Shown: positions 1-9,843, counted from the stretch's first letter. The stretch is DNA of 64,000 bases from Frigoriglobus tundricola (GCF_013128195.2 NZ_CP053452.2:7812001-7876000); one strand, 5' to 3'. A program made the numbers and translations. Notes: generated by a model not told the origin, from the sequence alone.

Positions 1-88
1 CCGAATCCGCACTTGCATCTTTTCGTTGCCCTGGATAAAGGCCGCCCCTAATTGTTTCGGTCGCGCATTGCTGTTCGGGGGAGTAGCC

Positions 89-1273
89 ATGACGCCAGGG
101 CGTTTACTTGTCGGGCTCGGAATACTGATAGCGGTTGTGGGGACCGCGACCGCACAGCCGGCGTTTCCGGTCAGTTCGGGCAGCTCGCCCGGGCCGAACG
201 GGAGCGGGTTCCCCGCGCCGGCACTGGGGCTGCCACCCGTGGCACCACCGGGCGAGTCCAGCATTCAGACGCTTTCCGCGCTGGTGGACGACCACCCGCC
301 GGTGAAAGAGCTCCCCTCGGGGCTGCCCGAACTCGTCCCGCCGCCGGACAAGCACCACAGTGACCACGAGATCCCCGGTGCCATGACCCCGTTCTACCCG
401 GGCCGCAGCGGCTGGTACACGAGCGGCGAGTTCCTCCTGATGCGGCCCCGGACGACCAACCTGGATTACGCGGTCCTCGGCACCAGCAACGGTCTGGGTA
501 CGGTCGGGCCGGTCGAATCGCTCGGGTACAAAGTGGGCACCGGGTTGCGGGCCGAGGCCGGGTACCGGTTCGGCGAGGGGAAGTGGGAAGCGGCGTTCGC
601 GTACACGTACCTCGAAGCCACCGGCGCCAGCAGCATCGTCGCCCTACCCGGCGAGGTCCTGTACCCCACGTCGACCCGCCACGGGCTGACCGACCGGGCG
701 ACCAGCGCGGGCGGGAACACCGACCTGGACTACATGCTGTTCGACATGCTCGTCGCCCGGCGCATGCTGATCGACGACCACTTCGCCCTCCGGTGGCTGG
801 GCGGCGGTCGGTTCGCGGACATCCGGCAGGTCGATAACACGTACTTCAACGGCGGCGACGCCCGCGGCGCCGCGGTCCTCACCCGGTCGCGGTTCCAGGG
901 CTTCGGACCGATCATCGGGGTCGAGGGGATATTCGGCTCGTGGCACGGCTTCCACCTGTACTCGCGGGCGACTATCGGTTTGGTCTCCGGGCGGAACACG
1001 AACCGTCTGGTCGAAACCAATGACAGCGGGGCCACCACGTACGTGAACACGAGCTACGACCTGTGGAAGGTCGTGCCCACGGGGAGCCTCGCGATCGGGT
1101 TCGGGTGGCAGTACAAGAACCTGTCGCTCCGGGCCGGGTACGAGATCCAGCAGTGGCAGGGGATCTTCGAACGGGTCCAGTACACCGACGACGTGGCCCA
1201 GGGCAGCTTCAACGCCCGTTCGACGAACTTGAGCATCCAAGGGCTCTTCCTGCAATCCGTTCTCAATTTCTGA
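89..1273 (+). CDS. BBP7-type outer-membrane beta-barrel protein
   Basis: Predicted exported 394-aa protein. The ATG at 89 is chosen over upstream in-frame codons because a G-rich ribosome-binding site (GGGGGAG) precedes it and a signal peptide follows (MTPGRLL, then a hydrophobic run ending near ATAQ). After a Pro/Gly/Ser-rich linker (about residues 25-110) comes a segment starting GWYTSGEFLLMRP and alternating aromatic/polar strands to the C-terminus (VQYTDDVAQGSF, ending SVLNF, a terminal aromatic residue as in barrel proteins). This fits the planctomycete BBP7 family (Pfam DUF1551/BBP7 as I recall). Role unknown, presumably an outer-membrane or surface barrel. It stands alone; 206 bases separate it from the kinase gene. 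Confidence 0.82.
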   Translation: MTPGRLLVGLGILIAVVGTATAQPAFPVSSGSSPGPNGSGFPAPALGLPPVAPPGESSIQTLSALVDDHPPVKELPSGLPELVPPPDKHHSDHEIPGAMTPFYPGRSGWYTSGEFLLMRPRTTNLDYAVLGTSNGLGTVGPVESLGYKVGTGLRAEAGYRFGEGKWEAAFAYTYLEATGASSIVALPGEVLYPTSTRHGLTDRATSAGGNTDLDYMLFDMLVARRMLIDDHFALRWLGGGRFADIRQVDNTYFNGGDARGAAVLTRSRFQGFGPIIGVEGIFGSWHGFHLYSRATIGLVSGRNTNRLVETNDSGATTYVNTSYDLWKVVPTGSLAIGFGWQYKNLSLRAGYEIQQWQGIFERVQYTDDVAQGSFNARSTNLSIQGLFLQSVLNF

Positions 1274-1479
1274 CGCCGCGGCGGGCAAACGGTCCGGGTG
1301 CTGGGGGCGAAGTCCCCGGCCCCCGCAGACGCTCACGTGATGGACGCGCCGCCAAAGGGTTTCAACACTCCCGCTCGCCGATCCCTCTCTTCTCGCTCGT
1401 TCGTTCGGCCGTTGCATATCGCCTGCGCGCGGACTAAAAACACCATTGGTCCTCGCTCCGCCCCATCACTGAGCCTGCA

Positions 1480-3910
1480 ATGCCCGTCGAAGGACCCGAC
1501 CCGAACGTGCCACGCGCTGCCGGTTCGCCCGGTACCACCGGTGGCGGGCCGGACGAGTCCGTCTCCCTCGGCGGGACCATCGAACAGGTCGCGCCGCCCT
1601 CGTGGGCGCTGTCCGGGGGTACGCCCGCCTCCGGCTCCTCACAGTCGGGAAAGGCGGTCTACGACCTCGACCGCGAGATCGCGCAGGGCGCGGCCGACGT
1701 GGCCGACGGGTACACGCTCGTCAAGAAGCTCGGGACCGGCTCGTTCGGCACCGTCTGGGAGGCCGAGGACCGGCTCACCGGCGAGCGGGTGGCGATCAAG
1801 TTCTTTACCGCCGGGGACGCCGACTGGGCGAAGCTGCTCGGCGAGGTGGGACTGCTCCAGGCGGTCGAGGGGTGTCGCGGGATCGTGATGGTGAAGCAGG
1901 TCCGCACCGGTGGTCCCGGCTGCCGGCCCCACTACGTGATGCAACTCGCCAACAGCGGGTCGCTGGCCGACTGGCTCAAGGGCGCGTCAACTCTTCCCCC
2001 GCGCGAGCGGGTCCGGCAGGCCGCCGCGTTCTTCATGCGCGTCGCGCGGGCGATGGCGGCGGTCCACCGCCGCGGCATTCACCACTGCGACCTGAAACCG
2101 CACAACATCCTGCTCCACCGGGCCGAACCGGGCGCCGACCCGGAACCGCTCGTCGCCGACTTCGGCCAGGCCCACCTCGCCACCGACGACACGCCGGCGC
2201 TGGGCACCTTCTTCTACATGCCGCCCGACCAGATCGAGGCCGCACAGGCCGGCACCCCGCCGGACACCCGCTGGGACGTGTACGCACTCGGCGCCGTGGT
2301 GTACGAGGTGCTCACCGGGGAACCGCCCCGGCGCTCGCCCGAACTGACCGAGCGGATCAAGAGGGCGCCGAAGCACCTGCCGACCAAAATGGCCGTGTAC
2401 CGCGAGGGCATCTTGGCCGCGGCGCGCCCGGAGGCGCACCGGCGGGTCGCCGATCCGCTGCTGGCGCGGATCATCGACCGGTGCCTGAACCTGCGGCCCG
2501 ACCGGCGCCCGGCCGACGCCGGCGCGCTGGTCGCCCTCCTCGAAGCCCGCGCGCGGTGGCGGCGCACCCGGCCACTTCTGGCCCTGGCCGCCATCGCGAC
2601 GCTGCTGCTCGTGTCGATCGTCGCCTCGGCGGGGGCGGCCGCCAAGGCGGTCACGGAGGAGAGCGAGCAGAACGTGACCACGGAACTGGCGGCCAGCCTG
2701 GCGCGGACCGCGGGGTACAGCGTGCCCGCCGTGGAGCGGCGGCTCCAGAACCGGGTGAAGATTGTGGAAACCGCGGCCGAACGGGTGCCCGACCCGGTCC
2801 GGGCGGCGCTGGCCCGCCTGGGCCGCGGGCCGCACGGGCGCCCGGCTCGATCCCGCCGCAGTTCCGCTCGCCGATCGCGAGGCGTTCGCCGCGTGGCTGA
2901 AGCACATCGTGGCCGACCGCCACCAGACCGGCGCCAGCCCCGACAGCATTGCCTCGATCACGCTGCTCCTGGTCGCCGACGCCGACGGTCCCGGCGGCTC
3001 GCGGGGGTTCGTCGTCGCCCGGGCCCACCCCGACGGCACCACGGAACACGCCACCAGTACCAAACGGCCCCAGGTGTTCACCCGCGATTTCTCGTTCCGG
3101 GACTACTTTCACGGCGCCGGCACACGGGAGGGGGAGGAGGGGAAACCGCACCCCGTCGCCCGTGCCACTCACATCTGCAACCCGTACCGCTCGCAGGGCG
3201 ACGACCGCTCCTCCACGGGAAAGCTCATCCACCGGCCGTGGAAGGTGGACGCCGTGACCCCGATTTGCGAGGCGCCCGGCGGCCGGGTGGTCGGGCTGCT
3301 CAGCTTCGGGTTGAACCTCGAATCGGACGTCGTCTCGCTGCTGGAACCGGTCGATCTCGGTGCCCGCGGGAGCGCGAAGTTGGACATTGCCAGCAAGGTG
3401 AAGGTGGTGCTGGTGGACGACCGGAACAACTGGGTGTGGCACCCCGACTGCCGGAACCGGCTCAAGGACGACCGGCCCGGCGTGCGCCTGCCGCACGACT
3501 ACCGGGCGCTGGCCCTGGCCCGCGGCGTGGACCCGGCCGACGCGCTGCCCTGGCTCGGGATCGGGGTGCCGGAGGAGGGGCGCCCGTTCGGGTACGCGAA
3601 GGCGGACCGGTACGTCGACCTGGTGGAGGCGCAGCGCGAGGACGCCGACCCGAACGACGCGCCGGAGATCGCCTGCTTTACCCTCTTCCACCCGTACGCC
3701 CAGAGCAAGTACGAGGAGATGAGGCCGCGGCGGTGGGTGTTCGTCGCCCAGGTGGACCGCCAGGCGGCCCTGGCCCCCCTCAACGATCTGCGGACCAGCA
3801 TCGTCAAGGTCGGTGCGGTCGCCGGGGCGGTGCTGATCCTGATCGCGCTCGGGTTGTGGGTCGGGCTGGTGGTCGTCCTCCGCCGAGTGGAGTTCGCGTC
3901 TCATGGCTGA
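1480..3910 (+). CDS. Ser/Thr protein kinase with Cache-like sensor, interrupted by a frameshift
   Basis: Membrane receptor-type kinase, read here as one gene in two frames. The first frame (from ATG 1480) gives a Hanks-type kinase: Gly loop GTGSFGTVWEAE (residues 85-96), VAIK Lys107, catalytic HCDLKPHN (Asp204), DFG Asp227, then a transmembrane helix (about 364-386). Near 2835 coding sense moves one base over: the first frame becomes Arg/Pro-rich, while the second reads on with ARLDPAAVPLADREAF, a Cache-like extracytoplasmic domain (RDFSFRDYFHG, VVLVDDRNNWVWHPD) and a second transmembrane helix before the stop at 3908-3910. Joined, it is about 809 aa. The first frame alone would run on to 4071 as nonsense. 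Its stop overlaps the next gene's start by 8 bases, so the two are probably co-translated. Sequencing error or a real mutation cannot be told apart here. Confidence 0.8.
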
Positions 3911-5810
3911 CCTGGAAGCACTCACCCGCATCGAACCCGTCAGCGCGGGCTCCGCCGTCCAGGCCGCGCCGGGCCAGTACAGTTGGCGCTACCCGCTCCC
4001 CGAGAAGAGGGTCCTCCGCCTCGGGAGCGACCCCGGGTACTGCGACTGGGTGGTGCCCGAGGACCGGATGATCTCGCGGTTCCATGCCACACTGGAGTGG
4101 AACGGGACCGCGCTCACCGTTACCCGCCGGGGCGTCCTCAAACCGGACTTCCCCAACCCGCCGCAGAACCAGATCTGGTTCCGGAACAAGCCGGTCGAGA
4201 CGTGCACCGTCAAGCCGAGCGAATGGTTCGTCATCGGTCAGACCCGGTTCACACTGCGCGGCGATGCCGAAGTCGAGCCCGATAGCCCGGTGGACGGGAC
4301 GCTCATCCAGCGCCAGGAGGAGCGGAGCCGGGCGGAACTGGAACACGTCAACTTCACGAACCCCGCTCTGGTTCTCAAGGCGCTGGAGCGCCTGCCCCAG
4401 CACCTGAAGGTGGTGACGACCGAAGCCGCGCTGTTCCGGCAGATGCTGAAGGTGGCACTGGAGGCGATGCCGAAGTGCGACACGGCGGCGATCGTCCGCG
4501 TGCCGCCGGACTGCGCCGTGGGCGACCTGCGGGTCACGGTGGTGGAGCAGAACGTCCGGAACCCGGCGGCCGGGTCGGCGGGCGAGGTGGCGCCGTCGCG
4601 GCGGCTGGTCCGCCGGGCCGTGTGCGGCCAGCGGAAGAGCTGCCTCCACGTCTGGTCCACGAACCCGACCGACTTCTCCACGGCGAACAGCGGTTCGGAC
4701 TACAACCTCACCCTGGGGATGATGCACCAGCAGGGCGCGATCCCCTGGGCCATCTGCACCCCGTTTCAGGACGGGTCGCAGCACGGGTTGTACGTGAGCG
4801 GCCGGCTGCTGGCACGGGGGCCGGGTGAGGCGGCCCCGGACCAGAGCCACCTCACCGAGTACCAGAAGTTCATCGAGATCCTCGTCGGCCTGCTCGAAAC
4901 GACGCGGCGCACGCTCCGGCTGACGCGCCAAAACGCCGTGATCCGCGAGGCGTGGCCGACCGGCGTGCGCAAGTTCCTCGAAGACCCGGACCGGCTGGAG
5001 GCGCTGCTCCGCCCACAGGAGCGCGACGTGACCGTGCTGTTCTGCGACCTGCGCGGGTACAGCGGGTACGCGGAAGAGCAGGGGGCGAGCCTGTCGGCGG
5101 CGTGGGGCGAGATCCAGAAGGCGCTCGACACGATGAGCGGCGCGGTGACGGAGAAGGGGGGCATCGTGGCCGGGTTCCGCGGCGACGCGGTTCTCGGCTT
5201 CTGGGGCTGGCCGAACGCGCAGACCGACCAGATCGAGCGCGCCGCCGAGGCGGCCATGCACATCTACGGGCGGCTGAGCGGGTGGATGATCCAGCGGAAG
5301 TGCGGCCTGGGCATCACCCACGGGCGCGCGCTGGCCGGGCGGCTCGGTGCGCACGACCTGGCGGTAGTAGACCTGTACGGTCCGGTGGTGAATCTGGCGT
5401 TCCGCCTGGAAGAGATGACGAAGGCCTACGGCGTGGGGATCGTGGTGAGCGACATCGTGGCGAAATGGCTCCGGGGGTCCGACCCGACGTTCGCGCGGTG
5501 GCGGCTCCGCGCGCTGGGGAGCGTCCGGCCCCGCGGGATGAAAACGCCGCTCACGGCCCACGAACTCGCGCCGGTGACGCTCGACACCAACTCCTGGCTG
5601 ACCGGTGACTGGTACGCGAGTCAGCTCCCGCAGTGGTCCGAGGCGGTGGATCTGTTCATCAAGGGGCGGTGGGCAGAAGCGACCGAGCGGTTCGACGATC
5701 AGTTCCCGGACGACCCGGCGGCGCGGTGCTTCGTCCGCTTCATGAAGCGGACCAACGGCACCCCGCCCGCGAACTGGGACGGTGCGTTCACCCCGCGGCC
5801 GGAAGAGTGA
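3903..5810 (+). CDS. FHA domain - GAF-like - class III adenylate/guanylate cyclase
   Basis: 635-aa cytoplasmic signalling protein. An N-terminal FHA phosphothreonine-binding domain (about residues 30-120) shows LRLGSDP and ISRFHATLEW. The middle (about 150-345) looks like a GAF-type sensor domain but is not diagnostic. The C-terminal class III cyclase domain (about 370-550) has the metal-binding aspartates in VTVLFCDLRGYS and GFRGDAVLGFWG, and the VVDLYGPVVNLAFRLEE segment typical of bacterial cyclases. It overlaps the upstream kinase by 8 bases (ATGGCTGA). A kinase followed by an FHA-cyclase suggests phosphorylation of the kinase or a partner recruits or controls cNMP synthesis; that link is inference. 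Whether the product is cAMP or cGMP cannot be read from the motifs. Confidence 0.88.
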   Translation: MADLEALTRIEPVSAGSAVQAAPGQYSWRYPLPEKRVLRLGSDPGYCDWVVPEDRMISRFHATLEWNGTALTVTRRGVLKPDFPNPPQNQIWFRNKPVETCTVKPSEWFVIGQTRFTLRGDAEVEPDSPVDGTLIQRQEERSRAELEHVNFTNPALVLKALERLPQHLKVVTTEAALFRQMLKVALEAMPKCDTAAIVRVPPDCAVGDLRVTVVEQNVRNPAAGSAGEVAPSRRLVRRAVCGQRKSCLHVWSTNPTDFSTANSGSDYNLTLGMMHQQGAIPWAICTPFQDGSQHGLYVSGRLLARGPGEAAPDQSHLTEYQKFIEILVGLLETTRRTLRLTRQNAVIREAWPTGVRKFLEDPDRLEALLRPQERDVTVLFCDLRGYSGYAEEQGASLSAAWGEIQKALDTMSGAVTEKGGIVAGFRGDAVLGFWGWPNAQTDQIERAAEAAMHIYGRLSGWMIQRKCGLGITHGRALAGRLGAHDLAVVDLYGPVVNLAFRLEEMTKAYGVGIVVSDIVAKWLRGSDPTFARWRLRALGSVRPRGMKTPLTAHELAPVTLDTNSWLTGDWYASQLPQWSEAVDLFIKGRWAEATERFDDQFPDDPAARCFVRFMKRTNGTPPANWDGAFTPRPEE

Positions 5811-6328
5811 GCCCCGCGCGCGGATGTGTTACTCCGTTGTGTAGGCGCTTGTGTACTTGACGCGTTCAAGCGTGACACATTTTCCCGCTACCCGCGTTTG
5901 GAAGTTGTGGGCCATTCGGCTGATGTCTCCCCAGAGCACGCCGGGAAGCGTCGACAACCGCATCAGACCATCCAAAAAACGGCGATTTTCGGGTGGGCCG
6001 CTGTCTCCGACAGCGACGGCGTGCGGGTCGCTTCGAAAAGAACCTCGTTGCGACACCCGGGGTGCGCCCACCGATTGTCGGAGACCGTCGGCCACCCGAA
6101 AATCGCCCGCCTTGTGTCACTCCCGGTGACACAATGGCCACTGAGCGTGAGTGCCTGCCCGTCGCTGTCCACCCTCCGGTGGATTGCCATCCGGTATTCA
6201 GCTTCTCCCCCGGGGCCTTTCGGTTCTTCCCCGTTTTCGGAGCCATTCCCCCTGATCGCATCCCGTCTGGGAGCGTGTGCCGTTACGTCCGGGATTGAGC
6301 GCATCGTTCGACCGCAACTCGAGTGAAC
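5811..6328. other. Intergenic region between cyclase and tetR, no gene supported
   Basis: About 520 bases between the cyclase stop and the end of the converging tetR gene. Open frames here have no recognisable protein features and mirror each other through an inverted repeat (listed separately). No tRNA or convincing promoter seen. Confidence 0.5.
5982..6107. repeat. Imperfect inverted repeat of about 34 bp
   Basis: Arms at 5982-6015 and 6072-6107 are near reverse complements: both contain GCGATTTTCGGGTGG and the TCTCCGACA core, with a few mismatches, around a spacer of about 56 bases. It could be a MITE-like element or a structured RNA. No second full copy was seen in the window. Confidence 0.6.
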
Positions 6329-6937
6329 TCACGGCCGAGTGAGAACCTTCCAGGCCGCCATCGCGCCGTCCACCACAGCGGAAAGGGTGTCGCGGGAGGC
6401 GCCGTCCCGGGCCTGGATGGTCAGCCCGTGTAGAACGGTCGTGTAGAACGCCGCGACGGCGGCCGTGTCGATGCCCGTGCGGAGGTCGCCGTCGGTGATC
6501 CCGCGCTCCAACCGTTTCTCGATCACTGTTGGGGTCTGGAGGCGCAGTTCCTTGAGGTGCTCCTGCACTCGCTTGCTGGCCGGCGAGCCGTTCATGGCCC
6601 CTAACACCACCAGACAGCCCGCGGGCACTCCGCCCCTCGTGAAACTCGCGACGGCCTCGCGGAGCACCGCCTCAACAGCCGCGCGAGCGGTCGGCTGGTC
6701 CGCGAGCGCCCGGGAGGTCGTGGAACCGTCCGACGCGCGGTAGAGTTCCACGGCTTCCAGGAAGAGGGCCTCCTTGGAACCGAACGCAGCGTAGAAGCTC
6801 GGCGAACCGATCCCCCCCATCGCGGCCTTGATGTCCTCAAGGGTCGTGGCCTCGTACCCGCGCTCCCAGAACAACTCCATCGCCCGCCGCAGTGCGGCCG
6901 CACGATCGAAGCTGCGAGGGCGGCCCCTGTCCGCCAT
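6329..6937 (-). CDS. TetR/AcrR family transcriptional repressor
   Basis: 202-aa DNA-binding repressor. The N-terminus (GRPRSFDRAAAL, ERGYEATTLEDIKAAMG, FYAAFGSKEALF) is the TetR helix-turn-helix, where the usual YYHFGSKE-type recognition segment appears as FYAAFGSKE. The C-terminal ligand domain includes PAGCLVVLGAMNGS, seen in the AefR/TetR_C-type subfamily. It is transcribed away from the MFS transporter gene at 7094, with a palindromic intergenic segment at 6960-6999 as likely operator, so it probably controls itself and the pump. The inducer is unknown. Confidence 0.92.
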   Translation of the reverse strand: MADRGRPRSFDRAAALRRAMELFWERGYEATTLEDIKAAMGGIGSPSFYAAFGSKEALFLEAVELYRASDGSTTSRALADQPTARAAVEAVLREAVASFTRGGVPAGCLVVLGAMNGSPASKRVQEHLKELRLQTPTVIEKRLERGITDGDLRTGIDTAAVAAFYTTVLHGLTIQARDGASRDTLSAVVDGAMAAWKVLTRP

Positions 6938-6959
6938 ATCCGTTCCTTTCTGTCGAGTT

Positions 6960-6999
6960 CAGTACAGATTGCCCTTGCAATTCTGTACTGCATTGTACA
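6960..6999. promoter_or_regulatory. Candidate TetR operator between tetR and the MFS gene
   Basis: CAGTACAGATTGC at 6960-6972 and GCAATTCTGTACTG at 6977-6990 form an inverted repeat broken by one unpaired base around a 4-base centre. A further GTAC half-site follows at 6995-6998. The site starts 23 bases from the tetR start and lies upstream of the pump start, the usual place for a TetR operator. Confidence 0.65.
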
Positions 7000-7093
7000 C
7001 AATTACCCGGGTTGAAGGAAACCGCTCAGCGGGCCGCTCTCCGCGGACCGGGGAGACGAGTTCGGCTGGCTCGTTCAACGGAGCACGGAACCA

Positions 7094-8746
7094 GTGACGA
7101 ACCCGACGCCCGGCCCGGTTTCGGCGGAGAAGATCGCGATCCTCGGCGCGGTTTGCCTCGCGGCCCTGGTCCTGCCCCTGAGCTTCGCGGGCGGGGCGGT
7201 CGCCACCCCGACGATCGGACGCCACCTCGGTGGCGGACCCGTGGCTCTGAACGGGATCACCAATGCGTTCATGCTGACGTTCGGTAGCTTCCTGATGGCC
7301 GCGGGCACTCTCGCCGATCAGTTCGGCCGCAAGCGCGTGTTCGTGACCGGGGTCGGTCTGTTCGTCCTGTTCTCGTTGGCCCTGAGCGCCTCCCCCAGCG
7401 TCGCTGTCATCGATCTTCTCAGGGCCTTCCAGGGCGTCGCGGCGGCCGCCGCCCTGGCGGGCGGGACCGCGGCCCTCGCACAAGAGTTCGAGGGGGACGC
7501 GCGGACCAGGGCCTTCAGCATGCTCGGCACCACCTTCGGCACCGGGCTGGCGTTCGGCCCGGTCCTTGCGGGCGTGCTGCTCGAGCACTTCGGCTGGCGG
7601 TCGGTATTCGCCTCCAGCGCTCTCGTCGGGGCGCTGGCCCTGGTGCTCGGCGCCCCGCGCATGCGCGAAACACGCGACCCTGGCGCGGGCGGTCTGGATT
7701 GGGCCGGTATGGGTACTTTCACCGGTGCGCTGACCCTCTTTACGGTCGGAGTGATTCAGGCGCCCGAAAGCGGCTGGTTGAGCCCGTTGGTGGTCGGGCT
7801 GTTGCTCGGCTCGGCGCTATTGCTGGTCGCGTTCATCGGCATCGAACTCCGCACCACGCGGCCGATGTTGGACCTCTCCCTGTTTCGCTACCCGCGCTTC
7901 GTCGGCGTTCAGGCCCTCCCGGTCGCCACCTGTTATTGCTATGTGGTTCTACTCGTCCTGCTCCCGCTCCGCTTCATGGGCGTCGAGGGACGCAGCCCGG
8001 TTGATGCCGGGCTGTTGATGATCGCACTGTCGGCCCCCATGTTGGTGGTCCCGTTGTTGGCGGCGGTGCTGAGCCGGTGGCTCTCGGCGGGCGTCCTTTC
8101 GGGAATCGGCCTCCTGATCGCGGCAGCGGGCTTGCTGTGGCTCGGTCGCGGCACAGAAATGAGTACGGGTCGCGCCGTCGTCTTCCCGCTGTTGCTGATC
8201 GGGTTCGGGACGGGGCTCCCTTGGGGCTTGATGGATGGCCTGTCCGTTAGCGTCGTGCCCCGGGACCGAGCCGGGATGGCGACCGGCATCTTCAGCACCA
8301 CGCGGGTCGCCGGCGAGGGCATCGCGCTGGCCGTCGTCAGCGCGGTCCTCGCCGCGCTCGCGCACTCCGGTTTGCGTGACCTGTTGGTGCAAGTAGCACC
8401 GGGCTCGGCGCTCGACCCGTCTGAGGCGGCACAAGTGCTCGCCTCGGGTGACCTCGAGCGGAGCGCCGGGCTTCTTCCCGAGGTGAACCGCTCGTTACTG
8501 CTTCAGTGCCATGCCGACGCCTTCCAGAAACTACTCTACGTCTTGACCGGAATTACGGTCGTCTCGGCACTCGTCGTTTTCGCGTTCCTCGGCCGACCTC
8601 CCCACCAGACAACAGGACCGGAGTCCGTTGCTCCTCCGGCCCCCCCACTTCCGGTGGAACCGGATTCGATCGGCGCTCAACGAGATACCCGTTCGACTGC
8701 GGACATTCGTCACATTCAACCGGCCTCGACCCAGCTAAAGGGCTAA
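7094..8746 (+). CDS. MFS transporter, DHA2-like drug/proton antiporter
   Basis: 550-aa inner-membrane transporter starting at GTG 7094. The chain is almost continuous hydrophobic helices, consistent with the 14-helix DHA2 (EmrB/QacA-like) type. Between helices 2 and 3 is the signature ADQFGRKRVFVTG, and a motif-C-like run GTTFGTGLAFGPVLAG follows around helix 5. The C-terminal tail (about 60 aa) is hydrophilic and proline-rich. It is divergent from tetR, the standard arrangement of an efflux pump under a dedicated repressor. The next gene starts 2 bases after the stop, so the two probably form an operon. Substrate unknown. Confidence 0.88.
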   Translation: MTNPTPGPVSAEKIAILGAVCLAALVLPLSFAGGAVATPTIGRHLGGGPVALNGITNAFMLTFGSFLMAAGTLADQFGRKRVFVTGVGLFVLFSLALSASPSVAVIDLLRAFQGVAAAAALAGGTAALAQEFEGDARTRAFSMLGTTFGTGLAFGPVLAGVLLEHFGWRSVFASSALVGALALVLGAPRMRETRDPGAGGLDWAGMGTFTGALTLFTVGVIQAPESGWLSPLVVGLLLGSALLLVAFIGIELRTTRPMLDLSLFRYPRFVGVQALPVATCYCYVVLLVLLPLRFMGVEGRSPVDAGLLMIALSAPMLVVPLLAAVLSRWLSAGVLSGIGLLIAAAGLLWLGRGTEMSTGRAVVFPLLLIGFGTGLPWGLMDGLSVSVVPRDRAGMATGIFSTTRVAGEGIALAVVSAVLAALAHSGLRDLLVQVAPGSALDPSEAAQVLASGDLERSAGLLPEVNRSLLLQCHADAFQKLLYVLTGITVVSALVVFAFLGRPPHQTTGPESVAPPAPPLPVEPDSIGAQRDTRSTADIRHIQPASTQLKG

Positions 8747-8748
8747 TC

Positions 8749-9843
8749 ATGAGTTGGAGTAACATCCTGTTCCTGATTGCGAGCAGCTTTGCGCTGTTGT
8801 TGCAGGCCGGGTGTCGACCTGCTGACCCGGGGCCTACGGAGGAGTACCAGGCGGCCGAACCCGCCGCCACGGGTGTGAAGCGCGCAGAAGACCTGGTGCG
8901 CCTACCGGGCACGAATTGGATCGTGGCGAGTTCGATGCGCGGGGCCGATGGGGAGCCCGGAGCGCTCTACGCCCTCGACGCAAGCGGCGCATCACGCCCC
9001 GTGAAGCTCTACCCGTCAGAGCCCGGCGCCGACGAACTCGATCGAGCCCGATTCCGCGATCGCCCCGGACCCCCGGACGCCAAGTCGTTCTGCCCCCACG
9101 GGCTCAACGTCCGACCACTCAACGAGACCGACATCGAGCTCTACGTCGTGAATCATGGGGGGCGGGAGTCAATCGAATTCTTTCGTGTCCGGGTCAACGG
9201 CCCGATGCCCCGCGCGCACTGGATCGGGTGCGTTCTCCTGCCGGATCACGCCTTCGGAAACGGAGTTGCGCCGCTGCCCGATGGAGGGCTCGTCGTGACG
9301 AACATGTACGACCCTTCAGACCGGTCATTTATGAGCAAGTTTGCCGCCGGGCGGCCAACGGGAGGCGTGCTGCGCTGGGAGCCCGCGGCCGGTTGGAGCC
9401 AAGCCGTGTCCCATCTGTTATCGGGTGCCAACGGTGTTGAGGTCACCCCCGACGGGGACTCGATCTTTGTCAGCGAATGGGCAGCTCGGAGGCTCTGGTC
9501 GTTTTCTCTCACCGACAAATCAGCGGCGCGGAGTATCGACCTCGAGTTCTTGCCCGACAACCTCCGCTGGACCGAACGCGGGACGTTGTTGCTTGCGGGG
9601 CAGGACGCCCGCCCGGAGGAGGTCTTCGGCTGCGAGGGGCGACACGCTCCCTGTCCGCTCGGGTTCACTGTTGCGGAGGTGGTTCCCGAGCGGCTCAGTT
9701 CCCGGGTTCTTGTGCGGGGCGGGGACGGGAGCTTCGGCGGCGCCACGGGCGCGCTTTTGGTCGGCAGTGATCTTTGGGTCGGCAGTTTCCGAGGGGATAT
9801 CGTTGGGAGATTCATACCAGCCGCGCGAAAGGAGGGGCGCTGA
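8749..9843 (+). CDS. Lipoprotein with SMP-30/paraoxonase-like beta-propeller
   Basis: 364-aa predicted lipoprotein. The signal peptide ends in a lipobox (LLLQAGC), so it is likely anchored outside the cytoplasmic membrane. The rest resembles six-bladed SMP-30/gluconolactonase/arylesterase propellers: FCPHGLNVR, ELYVVNHGGRE, FGNGVAPLPDGGLVVTNMYD, GVEVTPDGDSIFVSEW. These families hydrolyse lactones or esters using a central metal; the substrate cannot be inferred. It starts 2 bases after the MFS gene stop and probably shares TetR control, which hints at an extracytoplasmic detoxifying role alongside the pump (inference). Confidence 0.78.
   Translation: MSWSNILFLIASSFALLLQAGCRPADPGPTEEYQAAEPAATGVKRAEDLVRLPGTNWIVASSMRGADGEPGALYALDASGASRPVKLYPSEPGADELDRARFRDRPGPPDAKSFCPHGLNVRPLNETDIELYVVNHGGRESIEFFRVRVNGPMPRAHWIGCVLLPDHAFGNGVAPLPDGGLVVTNMYDPSDRSFMSKFAAGRPTGGVLRWEPAAGWSQAVSHLLSGANGVEVTPDGDSIFVSEWAARRLWSFSLTDKSAARSIDLEFLPDNLRWTERGTLLLAGQDARPEEVFGCEGRHAPCPLGFTVAEVVPERLSSRVLVRGGDGSFGGATGALLVGSDLWVGSFRGDIVGRFIPAARKEGR

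Noticed and set aside
2651-3931. Long minus-strand open frame opposite the kinase sensor half
   Set aside because: It is Arg/His/Pro-rich, has no family motifs, and lies antisense to a well-supported coding region; high GC keeps such frames open.
5826-6326. Plus-strand frame of 166 codons after the cyclase gene
   Set aside because: It crosses an inverted repeat whose arms produce mirrored peptides, and lacks a ribosome-binding site or recognisable motif.
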